A stretch of DNA of 29,596 bases. It comes from an uncultured Collinsella sp. GTDB lineage: Bacteria > Actinomycetota > Coriobacteriia > Coriobacteriales > Coriobacteriaceae. Where the stretch lies: contig UREZ01000014.1 of the NCBI GenBank assembly GCA_900547025.1, positions 1-29,596 on the forward strand, given 5' to 3'. The position numbers and the translations under genes are program-made. A model generated the notes under the pieces. The model worked only from the letters and a program-made list of their open reading frames with translations, was not told the origin of the DNA and searched no databases. The number at the start of each line of letters is the position of its first letter. Positions within the stretch are counted from its first letter, which is position 1. Of this stretch, positions 15,586 to 23,508 are shown one piece after another.

Positions 15586-18072
15586 ATGAGTATTAAGCGT
15601 TTGGCGCTTTGCCGCAGCCAGGGTCGCCTGTTTGTTCTGCTTCGTTTTGCCGGCATGGATGTCGCGGAGGCTATTGAGCGCGAGGGCTCCCAGGCTTTTG
15701 CCCACGCGACGATCAATGGTGCCAGTGTGCCGTCGTTGGCGCTGCCGGTCGATCATGGCCGCGTGTTGGCGCTATGCCCTTCAGTTGCGGGCTATGAGCG
15801 CGAGCTCGCCGTCTTAGTGCTGCCGTTTTTGGATGGCTCTGCGATCGACGTCGACTTTGCGTCCAGTGGCCAAAAGCTTGGATCCATTCGCCTCGATAGC
15901 CGTATGGCTAAGCTGGAATCCAAGATTAACTACAAGGCAAAGCCTGCGTTGTGTGCGCTCATCCGCGATGCGCAGCGCGGCGAGCGCTGCGGCCGCTACG
16001 AGATCGATGCCGTCCGTTATCTACCGGCCGATTCGGGTGCTGTGTGGCGCTACGAGATCATATGGGTGGGAGACCCCCAGCACATGCCCCAGCTTCAGAT
16101 TCTCGATACGCATATGAATGTCATCGATGCCACGGTGCATGTGTTTGAGTCGCAGGTCGACGTGCCGCAGCAGAACGGATGCTGCGTCAATAAAACGTAT
16201 CTGAGCGTGGAAATGCCCGAGGACATTCGAGACTTTGTCGCGATTGCAACTGATCCCGTGGGCCAGATCCAGAGCGGTTTTTGTGCCATGGATGGTCGCC
16301 TGTACAACGGCATGGTCGACGACAGTTGGAACCGCATGAAGGATGCGCGTGCGGATGACGCGGCCTATCGACGCTGGTTTGATCAACATCGCGCAAAGCC
16401 GGGCGATCTGGCGTGCCAGCGTGTCGCTTCGGTGGCCTTTGCCTATAGGCCGCTCGTGAGCATTGTGGTGCCGTGCTACAAGACTGATCGGGTCTACCTG
16501 CGCGAGCTGCTGGACTCGGTGCTAGCCCAGAGCTATGACAACTGGGAATTGCTTCTGGTGGACGCCTCGCCCGAATGGGATGCTGTGGCCAATCTCGCGG
16601 CGGCCGCTCACGACGAGCGCGTCCGTCGCATCGAGCTGCCCGGTAACGGCGGCATCGTGGTCAACACCAACGCCGGTTTTCAGCAGGCGGCGGGCGACTA
16701 CATCGCATTCTTGGACCACGACGACATCCTGGAATCGGATGCGTTGTTCCGCTATGTTGCCGCGCTGAACAAGGATGCCAAGGAGGAGCGCCCTCAGGTC
16801 CTATTTTGCGACGAGGACATGTTCCAGAAAACGGGGGAGTGGGGCCAGCCGGTCTTTAAGACCAAACTCAACGTCGACCTGCTCTATAGCCATAACTGCG
16901 TTACGCATTTTCTAATGGTGGAGAAGGCGCTCGTCGATCGCATAGGCATGTCGCCGGAAGATGTCGCGGGTGCCCAGGATTACGACCTGACGCTCCGCTG
17001 CCTTGCGGCGGGCGCGCGCTTTGAGCACGTTGCGCACGTGCTGTATCACTGGCGCGTTCATCCGGGATCGACCGCCGATGGCTCTGCCGATAGCAAGCCG
17101 TATGCCATCGAGGCCGGACGCCTGGCTCTGCAGCGCCACTTCGACTCGCTTGGCGTTCGAGGAACGGTCGAGGAATCCGAGACGCCGTTTGTCTACCGTA
17201 TGCGCTATGCACTGCCAGAGCCTGCGCCGCTGGTGAGTATTGTGATTCCCACCAAGGACCACGTTGAAACGCTCGACGCCTGCGTGATGTCGATCGCCCA
17301 GAAGGCCACGTATGCCAACTACGAGATCGTCTTGGTGGAGAACAACAGCGAAGTCCCGGAGACGTTTGCGTATTACGAAACCCTGCCGGAGCGCGTAGCC
17401 GCTGCGTCTGGTGGCAAGGGCACAGCACGCGTTGAGTGGTGGCCGGGCGAGTTCAATTACTCCCAGATCATCAACTTTGGCGTTAAACATGCCAAGGGCG
17501 ACTACCTGCTGCTGCTCAACAACGATACCGAGGTCATAAGTCCGGACTTTATCGAAGAGATGATGGGCTACCTGCAACGTCCCGATGCGGGCGTGGTGGG
17601 CGCCAAGCTCTACTTTGCCGATCATCTGGTGCAACATGCCGGCATTTTGGTTGGCGTGCGCGGCGCACTTGCCCATGCCAACCAGGATTTCTCGGCAAAG
17701 CGCGAGGGCTATCTTGCCCGCGCTGTGCGCCCCGGTAACTTCAGTGCCGTAACGGGCGCCTGCCAGATGGTGCGACGCGACGTATTTGAGCAGGCCGGGG
17801 GCTATAACGAGGAATTCGCCGTCGGTTTTAACGACGCAGACTTTTGCCTGCACGTGTGGGAGGCGGGCTACCGCACCATCTTTACGCCCTATGCCGAGCT
17901 GTATCACTACGAGTTCACCTCGCGCGGCAGGGAAGAGGCCAACGAGGAAAAACTGCGCCGCTGGAAGCGCGAGCAAGCGCTGTTCATGCGGCGCTGGCCT
18001 GAGTTCTTCTTGACGGGCGATCCATGGTTGGGGCCGAACTTATCCGCTGAGAGCGAGTATTTCTCGATCTAG
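15586..18072 (+). CDS. Large protein with two GT2 domains, rhamnan/glycan synthesis type
   Basis: 828 residues starting immediately after the previous stop codon. Residues 1-about 285 form a non-catalytic, beta-rich N-terminal region of a kind often seen before tandem GT domains. GT domain 1 (about 289-540) has PLVSIVVPCYKT, LLLVDASPEWD, GNGGIVVNTNAGFQQAAGDYIAFLDHDDIL and LFCDEDMF. GT domain 2 (about 546-800) has PLVSIVIPTKDHVETLDAC, IVLVENNSEVPET, FNYSQIINFGVKHAKGDYLLLLNNDTEV and VTGACQMVRRDVFEQAGGYNEEF, ending with FNDADFCLHV. Two active GT-A domains would let one enzyme add alternating sugars or a disaccharide, as in O-antigen and rhamnose-polymer enzymes. The 3' end overlaps the convergent P-loop gene by four bases (CTAG). 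A second copy of its last about 70 codons exists at 23166-23380. Confidence 0.9.
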   Translation: MSIKRLALCRSQGRLFVLLRFAGMDVAEAIEREGSQAFAHATINGASVPSLALPVDHGRVLALCPSVAGYERELAVLVLPFLDGSAIDVDFASSGQKLGSIRLDSRMAKLESKINYKAKPALCALIRDAQRGERCGRYEIDAVRYLPADSGAVWRYEIIWVGDPQHMPQLQILDTHMNVIDATVHVFESQVDVPQQNGCCVNKTYLSVEMPEDIRDFVAIATDPVGQIQSGFCAMDGRLYNGMVDDSWNRMKDARADDAAYRRWFDQHRAKPGDLACQRVASVAFAYRPLVSIVVPCYKTDRVYLRELLDSVLAQSYDNWELLLVDASPEWDAVANLAAAAHDERVRRIELPGNGGIVVNTNAGFQQAAGDYIAFLDHDDILESDALFRYVAALNKDAKEERPQVLFCDEDMFQKTGEWGQPVFKTKLNVDLLYSHNCVTHFLMVEKALVDRIGMSPEDVAGAQDYDLTLRCLAAGARFEHVAHVLYHWRVHPGSTADGSADSKPYAIEAGRLALQRHFDSLGVRGTVEESETPFVYRMRYALPEPAPLVSIVIPTKDHVETLDACVMSIAQKATYANYEIVLVENNSEVPETFAYYETLPERVAAASGGKGTARVEWWPGEFNYSQIINFGVKHAKGDYLLLLNNDTEVISPDFIEEMMGYLQRPDAGVVGAKLYFADHLVQHAGILVGVRGALAHANQDFSAKREGYLARAVRPGNFSAVTGACQMVRRDVFEQAGGYNEEFAVGFNDADFCLHVWEAGYRTIFTPYAELYHYEFTSRGREEANEEKLRRWKREQALFMRRWPEFFLTGDPWLGPNLSAESEYFSI

Positions 18073-19046
18073 CGCGAAGTGATTCCGAGTTTGGGTAGCG
18101 ATTCAGCAATCGTGTTGAGCTCATGTTGCTGTAGGTAGGCGGGATTGAGAGCTTCTTTTCTATAGGCTAGGTAGCTGTCTCTGGTCAGTTCCCTAAGCTG
18201 TTTAGTAAAGAACTGTTCCCAACTGAAGAACTTCTCGCAGTCGATGAAATCGGCAGGATGAAGGAGCATATCTTGCGTTTCGACATCGTTGAAGAGTCCC
18301 GATTTCAGCACAAGCCATTCAAACGATTCCGGCAAAAAGAGCTCGATCTCCTTAAATCTCCTGAGCGAATAGACATAGGGCATCTCGGGCCCAAAAGCGG
18401 CCCCATCTGCAATTACGAGCAACTTTTGGGCTGGGGAGCTCAGAGCGGTTTCGTATATGTTTGATTTGCCACCGGCACTTACGCAGCGAATATTACTTTT
18501 GGCGCACAGGACTTTAAAGAACTCATAGCCGGCATTGCTGTCTTCGACGATGACTTCTTCTGGTCGATCTCCATCGTAGAGCTCGTCTCCGTAAATGCGG
18601 TAGGTAGAAGTGTACGTGCGTGTGTAGACGGGATATTTTGTTGTTGCCCTGTTGGTGTTTTTGAGGCCATAGATCTCATCCACGCTATAGGGGAGCTGGG
18701 GCAATTCGTCCCTCGCAACGATGACGTAGTAGTTGGAACTGTGTCGAGCTGCATGCTGGAATGCATGGCTCCTTACGAATTTTTGCGTATCGTCCACAAA
18801 CACGATGCTGTTATCGATGCGGCCGAGTTGCGCTTCCCAATCTTTGCCGCCGATGACGCGGCAGGGGGCTGCGCAATTAACGATTATCCCGCTTTGGGCT
18901 CCTAGGTTTTCGTATGCACGGAGGCTGTCCAACAGGGTGGTTTTGCCTGTTGCGCTTTTGCCTTGGATGATGGTGAGGTTTCGGCGAATGGTGAGTTTGA
19001 CCTGAACTTTATTGGTCCTTACGGTCAGCTGGTATTCCCCTCTCAT
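18069..19046 (-). CDS. P-loop ATPase with possible TOPRIM-like C-terminal half, paired with the DUF4869-type protein
   Basis: 325 residues from the ATG at 19046, which overlaps the upstream stop as ATGA and has AGGGAGG seven nt before it; an earlier ATG at 19067 lies inside the upstream gene. Walker A is GKSATGKTT (29-37) and a Walker B-like SIVFVDD is at 80-86, with VIVARDELPQLPYSVDEIYGL following, an unusually compact ATPase core. Residues about 164-220 have VIVED (E168, D169), AGGKSNI (191-197) and LLVIADGAAFG (D214), an order reminiscent of the E...G...D layout of TOPRIM folds but lacking the second D of DxD. That similarity is tentative. Translation coupled to the upstream gene. No function is known to me. 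The gene is convergent with the large GT gene, and a 43-codon remnant of a homologue lies at 23377-23508. Confidence 0.75.
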   Translation of the reverse strand: MRGEYQLTVRTNKVQVKLTIRRNLTIIQGKSATGKTTLLDSLRAYENLGAQSGIIVNCAAPCRVIGGKDWEAQLGRIDNSIVFVDDTQKFVRSHAFQHAARHSSNYYVIVARDELPQLPYSVDEIYGLKNTNRATTKYPVYTRTYTSTYRIYGDELYDGDRPEEVIVEDSNAGYEFFKVLCAKSNIRCVSAGGKSNIYETALSSPAQKLLVIADGAAFGPEMPYVYSLRRFKEIELFLPESFEWLVLKSGLFNDVETQDMLLHPADFIDCEKFFSWEQFFTKQLRELTRDSYLAYRKEALNPAYLQQHELNTIAESLPKLGITSR

Positions 19047-19495
19047 GCTCGAGCCTCCCTCAGACATTTTGCCGAGATAAGGACAAGCTCATCCATGGTA
19101 TGAACAATCTGTCCGGAATTGATGACACGGGCTGTAAAACGCGCTTTGCCAAAATCCATCATATGGTAGAGGTTGATGGTGATGTCATGTTTGGAGGCGA
19201 TGCGCAAGATCCAATAGGCGCAATTATCTCCGCAGGTTGAGGCGTTGTAGAGGTTTTGAGGCATAAAGAGCATCAGTAGAAGTGTTTTGGTGCCCGTTGA
19301 TAGTTTCTCTGGCGGAATAACGCCAAGCACCTTGGTGTCAATTGCGTTTGCGCCAAGAACAGTGCCATTATCAATAGATTTGATAATGCGTTGTGACAGG
19401 GGATCTTGCAGCCAAGAGGGAGAATAGCTGTAATCAAAGAATGTCGACGTGTCATAAATCACATCGTCTCTGTCGCCGTAGTGAATGCTGAGCAT
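19043..19495 (-). CDS. DUF4869-type small protein
   Basis: 150 residues from MLSIHYGD, with GGAGGAACA before the ATG; an ORF extension to 19573 has no ribosome site. From memory this matches the DUF4869 family of Clostridia and Coriobacteriia. The N-terminal pattern is LSIHYGDRDDVIYDTSTFFDYSY. It is followed by LGANAIDTKVLGVIPPEKLSTGTKTLLLM, the conserved NASTCGDNCAYWILRIA (two cysteines, C-G-D-N-C), DITINLYHMMDFG and IVHTMDELV. No membrane segment or signal. It always seems to belong with the coupled P-loop partner (ATGA overlap), so the two likely act together. The biochemical role is unknown. Confidence 0.75.
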   Translation of the reverse strand: MLSIHYGDRDDVIYDTSTFFDYSYSPSWLQDPLSQRIIKSIDNGTVLGANAIDTKVLGVIPPEKLSTGTKTLLLMLFMPQNLYNASTCGDNCAYWILRIASKHDITINLYHMMDFGKARFTARVINSGQIVHTMDELVLISAKCLREARA

Positions 19496-19882
19496 TGTTC
19501 CTCCATGGTTGCCTGTTGCGACTACTTTACCATGTTGGGGTCGATTTCCCTCAAGCAGTGGGTAACGGGTCAATCAACATGTCTGTTAGAACGAACCGAT
19601 GACTTTTACAGGTGTAACAGCTTTCTATCCTGCGGTAATTGCCTGTCTCGATATGTTGGATTTAGCAGGTCGAAACTAACGATATTCCACGATAAGCTTA
19701 TACAAGTTTATATAAGCCGATAAATCTCGATATAACTTACGATAGGAATATAAAGATGCGATTTGACATGAAGCGACAGATTGAAATGCTTGAGACAAGC
19801 TTTCTTTTTCGTTATATGCGGGAATAGCTTGGAGACCTTGACTTGGTTCAACACCGAGCAATTTCTAGTGTTATTCAGCCGC
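19496..19882. other. 387-bp AT-rich intergenic region between the two island gene pairs
   Basis: No gene of normal size. Must contain the promoter for the DUF4869/P-loop pair (minus) and the end of the SIR2-like gene. The stretch 19649-19760 is strongly AT-rich and contains repeated CGATA words and an ATATTCC/GGAATAT inverted pair (19682-19688 and 19745-19751). A 23-codon plus-strand ORF (19756-19827) beginning MRFDMKRQIEMLE has only a weak AGGA upstream and is not supported as a gene. Confidence 0.5.
19649..19745. repeat. Cluster of CGATA(T/A/G) hexamer repeats
   Basis: Six CGATA words in 97 bp, at 19649, 19680, 19690, 19718, 19728 and 19740. Four are in two pairs spaced exactly 10 bp (CGATAT-N4-CGATAA, then CGATAA-N4-CGATAT), i.e. 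on one face of the helix. Could be an operator array or a recombination or attachment site at the junction of the island modules. Confidence 0.5.
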
Positions 19883-21118
19883 TCAGGCGTGATTTAAAAT
19901 GTCAATCAGACGGTTTATATCGCTGTCTCCAGTGCCTAAAATATCGATATTGTAACTATGCTCAGGATTAAGCCTCAGCTTTTTCTTGATGGTGCTGGGT
20001 GTCTCATCTCTGCTGTGGTCGAGATAGATAAGACGACTATTCGAATGCTGCATGAAATCTCGCACCATAGCCGAAATGTGAGAATCACTTTCGCAAAATG
20101 AATAGCCCAAGACAACGAGAAGGACCGTGTTGTCGAGGATCTCAATAGCCTTGGAAAAGGATCTCAGCTGGGTCGTATCGATAATTGGCTTAATCGGCAC
20201 TTGTGTCATAAGAAACGGAAAGACAAATTCATCCGCAGCTATGGGTTCTTTACGCACATCTCTTGAAGTGAGAGACCCAAGCGATTCGAACAGCCAGAGA
20301 GCCCCTGATAGATACACACATGAATTTCCAATCAACTTAGGAAACAAAAAATCCGAAAGCCCCGTGTAATTCGTCGTCAACACGTTATCAAATCTTCCAC
20401 GTAACCTTGCGTAGTAAGTATCTTGGATATCTTGGAGGGTAAACTGGTTCCGCGTCGTTATCGCATCAATAACGGTATTGATATTATTTAATGTAAACCT
20501 ATATAGACCCTGCTGCTTAAATAGCCTATCGTCTTCAAATGCCTTGCGAATCAGCGGTTCAGCAACGGAAAAGAACGCGCTCCAATAATAGTTGATCAAA
20601 CGCCAGAGCGATTTGTTCCTCCTTGCAGGATTAATAAGGCTTGAGAAATACGTCTCTATGGTCCCATAGTACGCATCGTCCGGAATCACCTCGAGTGCCA
20701 CTTCCTTCAAAGCGCTCACATAGCCGGCATCCTTATCTCTCTTGATCAGCATGTCAAACAGAAGATCCCGACCATAAGTATCAAGCTGATTCTCTTCATC
20801 GTCATCCTGGCTCTTAACAATATGCTCATTCAGCTGCGAGCCTAAAAATGTATCCATAGAGGCGCTGACGATATAGTTGGACAGTTTGCGAAACGCCACG
20901 TTTTTGGACGAGTAGAGAAATAGTTTTTGATACGAGGAGGGAGTTCCTGTATCCCGATTTGCACTTTTCGAAAGTCGCCCTCGATAGAATTCTTCCAAGG
21001 CTTCATACAATGCTTCATTCTGATAGTAGCAAGTGTCGAATGTGAATTCTTTTCCAGCAAGAAGCCCAAAAGGCTCGATACATTCCGCCCCGGCACCCAC
21101 TAGAAGAGTTTTACTCAT
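19883..21118 (-). CDS. SIR2-like (Rossmann-fold) protein, probable effector of the GHKL/SIR2 module
   Basis: 411 residues from MSKTLLVGAGAEC, with GCAGGAG about seven nt upstream. SIR2-like landmarks occur in order: LLVGAGAE (5-12, the GAG nucleotide loop), NVLTTNYTGLSDFLF (245-259, the TTNYD-type motif with the conserved Asn), YLSGALWLFES (269-279, where most relatives have a His-Gly pair) and VVLGYSFCESDSHI (335-348, the GYS..D motif). The middle is helical and poorly conserved in appearance. SIR2-like proteins in defence systems are usually NADases that deplete NAD+ when infection is sensed. Here the histidine expected after the TTNY motif is not evident, so activity is uncertain. It shares a transcript with the GHKL gene upstream through a 25-codon ORF whose stop overlaps this start. 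Composition is lower in GC than the flanking GT genes. Confidence 0.72.
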   Translation of the reverse strand: MSKTLLVGAGAECIEPFGLLAGKEFTFDTCYYQNEALYEALEEFYRGRLSKSANRDTGTPSSYQKLFLYSSKNVAFRKLSNYIVSASMDTFLGSQLNEHIVKSQDDDEENQLDTYGRDLLFDMLIKRDKDAGYVSALKEVALEVIPDDAYYGTIETYFSSLINPARRNKSLWRLINYYWSAFFSVAEPLIRKAFEDDRLFKQQGLYRFTLNNINTVIDAITTRNQFTLQDIQDTYYARLRGRFDNVLTTNYTGLSDFLFPKLIGNSCVYLSGALWLFESLGSLTSRDVRKEPIAADEFVFPFLMTQVPIKPIIDTTQLRSFSKAIEILDNTVLLVVLGYSFCESDSHISAMVRDFMQHSNSRLIYLDHSRDETPSTIKKKLRLNPEHSYNIDILGTGDSDINRLIDILNHA

Positions 21119-21188
21119 AACGCTGCTCCTGCATAAATGTGTTAATGATCTCAGCCCGCATAGTGCCAGGGCTCGAAGTATCATCCAT
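21111..21188 (-). CDS. Possible 25-codon mini-ORF coupled to the SIR2-like gene
   Basis: Reads MDDTSSPGTMRAEIINTFMQEQRYE then stop is split here as 25 residues beginning MDDTSSPGTM and ending MQEQRYE. AGGAG lies four nt before its ATG, and its TAA overlaps the SIR2-like start (ATGAGTAA). It fills the gap between the GHKL gene and the SIR2-like gene. It may be a real small component or a leader that sets the effector's translation level; coding is not proven. Confidence 0.35.
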   Translation of the reverse strand: MDDTSSPGTMRAEIINTFMQEQRYE

Positions 21189-21257
21189 GATACTCCTGCA
21201 TAAGAGATTGTTTGTTTAAAGGTCTTCAGCTTCTAGTCTGCTGTTACGCGTCGAACC

Positions 21258-22769
21258 TCAGTTTCTAGTGATGTAATCAATTGCTTCGGCGCAAGATTGG
21301 CACAGATTCACAATAGCGTATTTTTTAATGAAGGTGACTAGGCCTACCTCGCGTATCAATTTGTTTATAAACTTATCTGCAAACGATAAGCTGATGAACG
21401 GCACGTCCGCAAAGTCTAAATAGACCTTATCATCTGCATCGCTAGCCATGTTTAATGCTAAACATCGCATTTTCGCAGCGTCGTATCTGCTTCCAAATCC
21501 GGATGATTCGTCAGCCAGACGAAGTCGGAGGCTTCTGCCCGAGGGGTCGGTTTCATGGGATTCTTTCCAAAGATTGACCGGCGAGTTTCCCTCAAAAATG
21601 TCTGACATGGATATTGATGAGTTTGTCGAGACTTGAAAATCTACTAACGTGCTTCCGCCTACCGGGGTGTTGACATTTCTGAATGCGATCGTAGCGTCTG
21701 CGCCGTTGTATTTGTGAACCTTTCTATAGCCAATGCCGTCAGACTGAATATCGAGAGAACCAGATGCTGCGTCGACAATACTGTCAAGAAGCCACAATCC
21801 GTTGCCTGCGCCATTTCCATCTGTTACGCCCTTGCTAAGAGCAAGTTGTATAGCCTCCTTTGTGTCAGCAAAGGCTACGCCGCCACTCCTAAGTGAATCG
21901 GGAATGCCAATTCCGTCATCATAGACTGCGATTGCGACTTTGTTAGATTGACGATGAACTTGGGCCATTACGTAGCCTTCAACATGCTCGCTTTGCATTT
22001 TTGTCGAATGAACAAGTACGTTATCTGATATCTCGTTTAATCCGTATTCGATTCCATGGAGAAGGCCGGGCGCAAGCACCGTAGTCTTGCGAAGCGAGTC
22101 GATAATCCCACTAACCACATCAAAATGCGTATTCCTGTCGAAGCGCCAGACTTTATCAAGAAATGATGCCGAATCGATACCGTTAGGGTCTCTGAAGGGC
22201 TTTAGTAGCCCTACAGAGTCGGCATATGTCCCCTTACGGGTCGTTTTGGAGGGAAAGAAAGTACAACCGCGGTTGGTTGAATAGGATGACAGAGTTGCAA
22301 CTATGGGAAGTACGCGATTGGGATATAGCCCGCTTTCATCAGCTTCTAGCCTAACCTTAAAACTATAGAAGCCAGCATCGATAGCGGCGTCTATTTTTTT
22401 CCTGAGATAGCCAGCCGCGCCGCGAGACGGCTTTATGTTTAACACTATATAGGGCTTTTGGGGTTCAGATGTATTATTCATGGTGAAACAGCCTAGCCAT
22501 AGTTCCGAATTGGCAAGTAAGACTATTCTATCAATGAAGCCCCAACCGCCTCTGATACAAGCGAAACATTGGGGCATTTTTTTGGCGATATTTCGGTAAA
22601 TGCGTTTGATATTGTCATGATAAGTTAGTGAAACTGCCTTACCGACTTTCTCCAGCCATATTGATTGCTGGTCTTTTGGCTTGTAGATATGCGCCTTTGC
22701 GGTGCTGTATGGGCTGGCATTATTGATAGGCTGAGCTGGAGCGTTTTGATGTCTACTGCGTGCGCTCAT
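21258..22769 (-). CDS. GHKL-ATPase protein with C-terminal STAS-like (DUF4325-type) domain
   Basis: 503 residues; the ATG follows GGAGAG. The central domain is a histidine-kinase-like ATP-binding fold: N-box YGLNEISDNVLVHS (E246, N250), G1 box DDGIGIP (284-290) and G2 box GNGAGNGLWLL (318-328). There is no dimerisation/phosphoacceptor H-box and no membrane segment, so it is not an ordinary sensor kinase. The C-terminal about 90 residues (from RLRLADESSGFGSRYDA) end in VYLDFADVPFISLSFADKFINKLI, the pattern of the STAS-like DUF4325 domain, often fused to or next to GHKL ATPases. The first about 230 residues are unrecognised and may be the sensor part. It heads a transcript with the mini-ORF and the SIR2-like gene. 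It resembles anti-sigma-type switch proteins, here probably controlling the effector. That role is inference. Confidence 0.78.
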   Translation of the reverse strand: MSARSRHQNAPAQPINNASPYSTAKAHIYKPKDQQSIWLEKVGKAVSLTYHDNIKRIYRNIAKKMPQCFACIRGGWGFIDRIVLLANSELWLGCFTMNNTSEPQKPYIVLNIKPSRGAAGYLRKKIDAAIDAGFYSFKVRLEADESGLYPNRVLPIVATLSSYSTNRGCTFFPSKTTRKGTYADSVGLLKPFRDPNGIDSASFLDKVWRFDRNTHFDVVSGIIDSLRKTTVLAPGLLHGIEYGLNEISDNVLVHSTKMQSEHVEGYVMAQVHRQSNKVAIAVYDDGIGIPDSLRSGGVAFADTKEAIQLALSKGVTDGNGAGNGLWLLDSIVDAASGSLDIQSDGIGYRKVHKYNGADATIAFRNVNTPVGGSTLVDFQVSTNSSISMSDIFEGNSPVNLWKESHETDPSGRSLRLRLADESSGFGSRYDAAKMRCLALNMASDADDKVYLDFADVPFISLSFADKFINKLIREVGLVTFIKKYAIVNLCQSCAEAIDYITRN

Positions 22770-23165
22770 ACGCTCTCCGCTTGCCGCATACTTAAACGAT
22801 TTACGTCGACTTTTCCGCTGTTGCGGGGATTCTATCTGTTATGAGTCTGAGCTAGGATTTGATCTCAATGCACTGATGAGTACTGCCGCCAGGCATTTCC
22901 CAATCCTGTTTATTGGCTTGCCGTGTAGATCGGCGCACTCATGCCTGTTGTCTTGTTGGACCATCATCGCCGTTGCATCCTGCTTGTTGCTCTGGCCTAC
23001 CTTTGTGTTTTGTTGCACGGGCCTTCTTATGCTGTGAGTGCGGAAAGCCTGTTTATAGACAAGGTCACGTACGACGAGTCGGGTGTCTCAGAGGCTGCCG
23101 AGCCTGGACCGATGCCGACCATCTGGAATTGGACAGCTTCGCGGTCGAGACATTTGGCGCCAGGG
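22770..23165. other. 396-bp region without an intact gene, between the island and the GT remnant
   Basis: Contains the presumed promoter of the GHKL-SIR2 transcript near its left end. From about 22941 a plus-strand frame encodes a hydrophobic stretch (CILLVALAYLCVLLHG) then SAESLFIDKVTYDESG, which looks like a fragment of an N-terminal region of a surface or GT protein, but it runs out of frame before the GT remnant. Probably gene debris. Confidence 0.4.
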
Positions 23166-23380
23166 GGGAGGCGGGCTGTCGCGCCATCTTTACGCCCTAT
23201 GCCGAGCTGTACCACTACGAGTTTACCTCGCGCGGCAGGGAAGAGGCCAACGAGGAAAAGATGTGTCGCTGGAAGCGCGAGCAAGCGCTGTTCATGCGGC
23301 GCTGGCCTGAGTTCTTCTTGGATGGCGATCCGTGGCTCGGGCCGAACCTATCCTCCGACAGTGAGTACTTCTTGCTTTAG
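23166..23380 (+). pseudogene. 3'-end remnant of a large GT2 gene (copy of 17859-18072)
   Basis: Encodes IFTPYAELYHYEFTSRGREE followed by the GT gene's last 50 codons with few changes, ending SEYFLL. The DNA is identical to the intact gene over 54 nt (23267-23320 versus 17959-18012). Everything upstream, including both GT domains, is missing. It has no credible start codon. A product of duplication or recombination around the island. Confidence 0.85.
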
Positions 23381-23508
23381 AGCGAAGTAATTCCAAGATC
23401 CGGCAAAGTATCCTCAAGAGCTGCAAGGGCGGTGGGGTTCAAGTACTTCTTATTGAAGCGGCTCTTGTCATATCGAAAACGTGTGTCAGGATTTTTCAGG
23501 TGGCCGTA
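23377..23508 (-). pseudogene. 3'-end remnant of a second P-loop ATPase homologue
   Basis: 43 codons on the minus strand, closed upstream by an in-frame TAA (23509-23511). It ends KKYLNPTALAALEDTLPDLG-ITS-L, matching the island P-loop protein's end (LNPAYLQQ...ESLPKLGITSR). Its stop overlaps the stop of the GT remnant, just as the intact pair overlaps at 18069-18072. The more diverged sequence suggests a different allele or paralogue, not a fresh copy. Confidence 0.75.

Noticed and set aside
19756..19827. 23-codon plus-strand ORF (MRFDMKRQIEMLE...)
   Set aside because: Only a weak AGGA upstream, no neighbour on that strand, and it lies in the repeat-rich intergenic region. Noted but not supported as coding.
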